Shown piece after piece: positions 58,525-64,000 of a DNA stretch of 64,000 bases (position 1 is the stretch's first letter; every line of letters starts with the position of its first letter). The notes below the pieces were generated by a model. It made no database searches. It was given only the letters and a program-made list of their open reading frames with translations, and was not told the origin of the DNA. Where the stretch lies: the NCBI RefSeq assembly GCF_015706575.1, contig NW_024037069.1:42849553-42913552 (forward strand). The letters are read 5' to 3'. This DNA comes from Patiria miniata (taxonomy: Eukaryota; Echinodermata; Asteroidea; Valvatida; Asterinidae). A program made the position numbers and the translations under genes.

Positions 58525-59021
58525 GTCTTGGGCATGTTGGGTGAAGATGCTGTATTGGATATGCAATAGCCCGCTGCAAGGAGAGGGCATTGTCACCATG
58601 AACTGCTGTCACCCACAAATCGCTGTCGCAACAACATCTTGGTAATCTTGTAAAATCTTCCCCTGAAAAAAATGGGGAAAATTAGTGCGCATTACTTCTG
58701 CAGGCAAATACAGTCCATTTTCAGTCACACGCTTACTACATACAAGTACCACAGAAGAGCAGCCGTGAAGTTGCACAAACGTCTTGTCCCATCTTGTATG
58801 CTACTTGATGAAATTTAAGACTTTGGTTCGGAGCTAATATGAAAGGTTTTGAATGGGTGCTGCACACATTAGACAAATAAGATGCGCATGACACAACCCC
58901 TACAAGATTCCCAAGACGTTGTTATGATAGCGACTTATAGGAGATTGCCATTCGTCGTGATAATGCCCTCTCGCGGCGGCAAGTTATCTTGTATTGAAAT
59001 ATATAACGTTTGACCCAAGAC
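58525..59021. mobile_element. TA-flanked MITE, GTCTTGGG ends
   Basis: The ends are GTCTTGGG and CCCAAGAC with TA at 58,523-58,524 and 59,022-59,023. The interior is homologous to 55,941-56,443. A Tc1/mariner-type origin is inferred from the TA. Confidence 0.65.
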
Positions 59022-59024
59022 TAT

Positions 59025-59800
59025 ACATGTACCTCAGCCATTACAAAGATTCATATAAATAGAAGCCAAAAGTTCAGTAAATTAATTATTAAACAAGTAA
59101 ACCAGGAGCAAGGGATTCATAGCTAGGCGTGTTTATTCGTAAAAGCAATCTTGGATGATGAGATTTCTTTCTTGTAACATTATGTCCAAGTTGTTGGGAC
59201 ATTTGGAAATTTTTAAAACAACAAAAGTACGGCTTTGTTGGCAAGTTGCATTATTAATCTTACACAGAGGAGATGTATATTGTATTAAAATCATCTACTG
59301 GAAGAAAAAAGGATAAAGAGTCAGTAGTCAGACGTAATGTTGAAATGAAATATCAGCGCTCATAAGATCTAGAATATCACACTCTTAACACTTGTGTCTC
59401 CCTCTATAAATGAGCTAGTACAAACACTCTTATTTTACTATACTCTTCAGGACAATGCTTTGTGTTTCCCTTTGTCCCTGTAATATAACACTCTCCCATA
59501 GACTAAGTACACAAACTTACTACAGAGGACGTTTCGAACAAAAGACCCAACTCCCGAGGACTGAAAGGATCCGTTGTTCTCCTTTTGTGTGTCTGTCCTC
59601 GGGGGTTATGTAGAACACGTACATATTGTATTTGGTAGGACACCCTTCCCTATATAGAATGTAATATGTACATTGTACTAGCCAATTATATGGCATTTTT
59701 TCATGAGTCAATTAATCTTCTACATGTGTATGTCATTTTTAATTACTTCCTCTCACATACACGTATATCTCTCATACTCAACTCACTCATTTGATATTCT
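59025..59800. other. Non-coding, nothing recognised
   Basis: AT-rich, with no match elsewhere in the window and no convincing frame. Confidence 0.4.
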
Positions 59801-59990
59801 GGGCCCAATTTCATGAAGCGGAAAAATAGTGCATCGAAAAAACGTAAGGGGTAGTAAGCGCAAAGTCAGCACTGAACCAATCAGCAGCTGTCAAAATCAC
59901 ATGACTTTTATCAGGTGACCTATTTTTGATTACTGCTTAGTAAAATCATTCCTGCTCAGATGTGCTTAGTGTCTCTGTGCAATGGGTCTG
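59801..59990. mobile_element. MITE with GGGCCCAATTTCATGAAG end
   Basis: The left end is GGGCCCAATTTCATGAAG; the right end read inward is CAGACCCATTGCACAG. The body has CTGCTTAGTA and CAATCAGCAGCTG. Ends of this kind are abundant in marine deuterostome genomes as I recall them. Confidence 0.45.
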
Positions 59991-60136
59991 CCTATAAATG
60001 TTGAAATCCTTTTTGGAGGGGACAGATGTTTTGTCAGGGATGCAAGTCATCTCGCAGTTATCAGATATCCAGCTGTTTTTTGAGATTGAAGAAAATATTG
60101 GTGCTATATGCAACTTTCTAACTTGTACACATTTAA

Positions 60137-60404
60137 GCCATCAGCCTCGGTCCAAAATTTTGGCCACCGGTATCAAATGAGGGGAATAATCGTTATAGCG
60201 ATTTTTGGCAAGGTATATACCTCCAGAGTCGGAAAATATGTGATAGCATTGCAGCGGTGGCAGCTTTTTGGGTGTTATCACCCTTTTTTTCAAAATGTCC
60301 ATCAAAATGCTTGTTACCATTCTAGGGGCGGTATACCTTGCGCATGCGCACTATAATCATTCATGCCCTGATTTGATACTGGCCAAACCCCCAGGCTGAT
60401 GGCC
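60137..60404. mobile_element. Short Harbinger-like MITE, GGCCATCAGCC ends
   Basis: The left end is GCCATCAGCCTCGG and the right end read inward is GGCCATCAGCCTGGGGG. TAA lies at 60,134-60,136 and 60,405-60,407. The inner halves share TATCAAATSAGGG and GGTATA inverted. Confidence 0.7.
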
Positions 60405-60409
60405 TAATT

Positions 60410-61440
60410 CACCGGAAAAAAAGTTTACTAGTCGTCTGCACTCTGCACTACACAAAGTATATGACATTTTGTCGCGTATTGAGCGGCTTTAAGCCAACAC
60501 CTGTGTAATAAATGTAAATATGTATGTTACGCATAGGTCACTGCGCTGCCACACAATTTGACGTAAAATTCAGAGGCAGTGATTATGACATTAGGCCTAT
60601 TAACAATTTTCTGTACTCTTTCACACGAACCACAATATGTATGCAATATGTCCCTCTTTGGAGCTCACGAGTAAGCTGTCTGCACTTGCTATATACGGAG
60701 ACCATTTTGACACATACGTTCTCATTAAGCTATATTGTAGTGTGATAACTAGTCCATACAGTTTTAGTCTTTAGTTCTGCTGGGCGAGTACCCCAAGTAC
60801 TCATGAGTGTTTGTGCTACTCTTTCTCGTGATTTTTCATCTACACGAGTACTCATCATGGCATGAGCAGAAACAGGTACTCGCTAGTAGCAATTTTTTTA
60901 AAGTACATGTATTGACTTCGTCAACAAGAAATGACTCGGTGCAGAATGTGCCGTGTCTTGCATGCAATTTGTTTGTTGTCACTTGTTGAGTACTCGACTA
61001 CTTACGAGTAATTTCTCTGTGAGTAATTGAGTTGAAAATCAACTGCAGTGTACTTGTCCTGGCCTAGTCTTTAGTACCGGTACATGTATGTAGTTTCACT
61101 GAAATGGCATGTACGTGTATATTTTAACCATTCCTCTGTTGAACATGTGTCCTGTATAAGAAAGGTTTATCTATCGAGGGACTGTGCTACCAATGAGTTG
61201 ATATTTTATTTTTAAGTTGATTTGCAATCATGTAAAGATCTTCAAAACTAAAATGATGGATGAATGTTATTGTTTTACTTTGTCTAATTTGGATATGGTG
61301 TTAGATTTCGTTTAGTAGTTTAGTTGTCAGGTTAAACCAAACTAATAATGTAGACTCTTTATTGATGAGTCAGTGAAGAGATGTTTCACTTTAATGAAAT
61401 GAAAAGTTTTATTTTAAGTAGGTGGCAAATATTAGGTTGA
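60410..61440. other. Non-coding, nothing recognised
   Basis: AT-rich, with scattered GAGTACTC-like words near 60,785-61,030. No gene is recognised. Confidence 0.4.
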
Positions 61441-61456
61441 GCAAAGAAGTTGACTT

Positions 61457-61905
61457 GAGCGGGGTTTGAACCTGTGACCTCCGGATTACTGACCTAGGGG
61501 TGTGGTGTGGATCGGAACCGTCGTACCCAAGTTCCCGACTGCTGATGTCAGGAACCAGTTCAAGATTATGAGATATGGTAACCATAACCAACTTAACAAT
61601 ATACTTAGTTACTACTCAGACAATGAAAAGGTTTTGAATGCCATTTGTGTGAATTTTCAAAATGAACACCAGGCTACATGTGCATATTATCTTGCAAGGG
61701 GTGACGCTCACGAAAGTTGCGATTTACACCGTGAACCTATAAAACCCTTCAGACACTTCCAAGATTTGAATTTGGGGTTGGCTTTCTTTAACGGGGATCC
61801 TGGTATCCGTGTTTTAACTTACGCAGGGTACCCGGTTCCAATAGTACCTGTAAATGCACACCACTAACCGCTGTGGTACTCTACCAACTGAGCTATCAGT
61901 CCCAC
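61457..61905 (-). mobile_element. tRNA-related SINE-like element with separated A and B boxes
   Basis: Read on -, GGGACTGATAGCTCAGTTGG (from 61,903) contains a consensus A box (61,883-61,894). GTCACAGGTTCAAACCCCGC contains a consensus B box (61,462-61,472), but 410 bp lie between them. The intervening DNA begins and ends with inverted words (GTGGTGTG and CACACCAC; GGAACCG with CGGTTCC) and encodes an unexplained 121-residue frame on + (61,502-61,867). It may be a SINE split by an insertion, or two SINE fragments. Confidence 0.45.
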
Positions 61906-62561
61906 GTTGGTGGTCCCTTATTTGTCAGTGTCTTTATTGAAGGGTGCGAGTCGGAATCCATACACCCGTAATACCATGTGGCCAGGGATAACGCCCGAAG
62001 TGAAATGCTAGAAACTTTCCCAGTCACAATTTCCTAGGTTTGCAGCATTGCCAACTGTCTTTCGGGTGTCACAGGTTCACATCTTGCCACAGTCAATTTC
62101 ATTGCTTCAACCTATATTTTTTTCAATTGAGCCATATTAGTTTTCCTTTATTTTTTATGATAAGAAGATTGTGTATGCAGACAGGAGACTAGATTCGCTT
62201 AAATTTCTAAGCAAGATTCATGTTAATTGTGTACAGCCAGTGCGCATGATTGGTACAAGATTAAATGTATTGATGTGTTGGGTCTGTACCTTGTATGTAA
62301 TATTGAGGCTGAATTAGCGTGCAGACCCAACTACATGTTCCATGAGTGCTAGCGGGCCAGTTTTATCGAAAAGCGAACTGAAGTTGGAAGTTCACTGAAG
62401 TTCCCCGTATTTGAATGATTTCCTTAGTTTTCATGATTTTCTGCAATTTGGGTTATGCAAGATTCTGTTTAGGGACAACTCATTTAAACCTGTGTATTTT
62501 TTGGTTTATATTAATAGAATGTGTTTGATCAATTTCATCGAAATGCTTAATCAAAATTGTT

Positions 62562-62808
62562 AATAAACGTTCATTGTACAGTACACGTTTTCAATGTGCA
62601 TATTTTATTGTGTGGAACTGTTTATCATTTAAACCTGATATTATTTTTTTTTCTGTAAAATGATTTCTGTCCTTTTTCAGTCATTTTTTTATTCAGTTAG
62701 TCATCAAGGCCGCTCTTTACAAGCCTCGGCACCTTTGAAATGTCTCCATGCTTTCCGAATTTGCGTGCATTTCTAATGAAACGCTTCCTTCCTGTGACAT
62801 TAAATAAA
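62562..62808 (+). terminator. Possible polyadenylation signals
   Basis: AATAAA at 62,562-62,567 is followed by T- and GT-rich DNA, and another lies at 62,803-62,808. If used by the cold-shock gene, its 3' UTR would exceed 7 kb, so assignment is doubtful. Confidence 0.2.
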
Positions 62809-64000
62809 ATGTTATAAAATTCAGTTAAGATAAAGAGACCTGAAACAAAGATTACATTTAGAGACTTTTAATTCACAGAAAAGTTACAAAGAAAAATAAC
62901 CAATTAACAAAAAAAAATGCATTAGGCTGACTGAAATATAACTAATACAGGCTCACATGTGTAGTTTAAGGATAACCAAGATTATATAAAAATATTTCTA
63001 AAAATATTTCCATCAAGTTTTTTTTTTTTTTAGCTGGTCTAAACTGGTGTACAAAGTCATATTGCCACAATTTTTGGGGAAAAAAAATAATTTTAGAAAA
63101 CAAAATAATTTCAAATAAAAAAAAGATTATTAAAATATCTACTATATGGATACAAATATAAGCAAATCAAAACTATACAGTCCATGGTGAACGTGGATAC
63201 ACACTTTTCAGGGAAATAGCCACAGCATTCCATGGACTGAATAACACTGGAACAAAAAGATCTGGTCGAATTCCCGATTCATAATTTCCATGGCAGTCTT
63301 TCAGCTGTTGACTACAAATTTAAAACTAAAAAATGTAAACACTAAAAAAGGTGCAAATTATAGAAATTTAATTTTTATATTAAACTCTTCTAAATCTTAC
63401 CAGCACCAAAACAATGGATTAAAAAATTATTTTAACTAACTAAAAACAGTATCTAAAATAGTAAATACGATTTCATACTTATTTAGCATTTATTTACATG
63501 TACTGAAATTGTTTACATACCACCGGTCGCTTAATATTGCTGTTTATATGACAAATACACCATTTTTACTTTTCGGAAATATTGTACAGGTTACAAACTA
63601 CAATTGGAAGATTACAATATAAATCAATCTTAAAAAATAATTGAAACCTGAACAAATCTGAGGTCCAAAAAAATACTGTCTAAATCATTTCTGGTGCTTC
63701 CCATGTTGGTATCTAGAACCCTACGTGGGCTATACTCTGCCACATGTGAAGCATCTTTAGGATTACATGTAGCAATAGACCTCTCTTGAACAGCACATTT
63801 CGGACTCTTTTATAGGCTTTCCAGGCTATTTTTAAAACACTTTTCGTTCAAATTCACCGATTCATATATTCAAATTCGTCCAGCAACATCAATTTAGTGC
63901 ACTTCCAATGTTAAATTTCATCTTTTGTCAGACAATTTCAAATTTAGTCCAAACAAATTCAAACAATGAACACACGTTTTCGTCCCGAAGTATTCGATTT
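62809..64000. other. AT-rich non-coding end of window
   Basis: Many A- and T-runs, no frame above background and no repeat matching elsewhere. It could be a 3' UTR or intergenic DNA. Confidence 0.4.

Overview
This is eukaryotic nuclear DNA, almost certainly from a marine invertebrate and probably a deuterostome such as an echinoderm, hemichordate or amphioxus. The clues are spliced genes with GT-AG introns, AT-rich intergenic DNA, frequent short words such as AGGCCTAT, MITE ends such as GGGCCCAATTTCAT, and very dense DNA-transposon remnants. Nothing looks bacterial. The species call is inference.

Only two host genes can be supported. At 52,881-55,458 on the + strand is a complete three-exon gene for a 137-residue cold-shock-domain protein of the CARHSP1/CSDC2 family. 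At about 33,687-33,998 on the - strand, beside an assembly gap, is one exon of a YtcJ-like amidohydrolase that carries two apparent one-base frameshifts.

The rest is a transposon and repeat landscape. From 1 to 11 kb there is a long broken palindrome (arms within about 2.7-10.8 kb, centre near 7.15 kb) containing a 2.7-kb insertion and several MITEs. From 11 to 14.8 kb there are a fold-back element, a Mutator-type element with 9-bp target duplications, and a hairpin next to a (TA)n tract. The segment 14.8-27.45 kb is repeated at 36.5-50.48 kb with about 95-99 percent identity. The copies differ by three MITE insertions found only in copy 1, and by about 0.7 kb of extra sequence and a 1.85-kb tandem duplication found only in copy 2. 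The region between the copies (27.45-36.5 kb) holds a 1.7-kb inverted-repeat element, a region rich in TGACGTCA motifs, a gap of exactly 500 N, the amidohydrolase exon and a TTAA-flanked MITE. From 50.5 to 52.3 kb one Mutator-type element sits inside the end of another. From 55.5 to 62 kb there are more MITEs, a 12-bp minisatellite and a split tRNA-like element.

The most unusual item is the array at 25.5-26.76 kb, repeated at 48.5-49.76 kb. Each copy has five roughly 100-nt tRNA-like units on the - strand. Each unit has A and B boxes and a T-run terminator; a TATA-like block lies just upstream, and in most units a CRE-like and an E-box-like motif lie further up. This is the layout expected of tandem RNA polymerase III genes of the vault-RNA or 7SL type, or of a tandemly amplified SINE.
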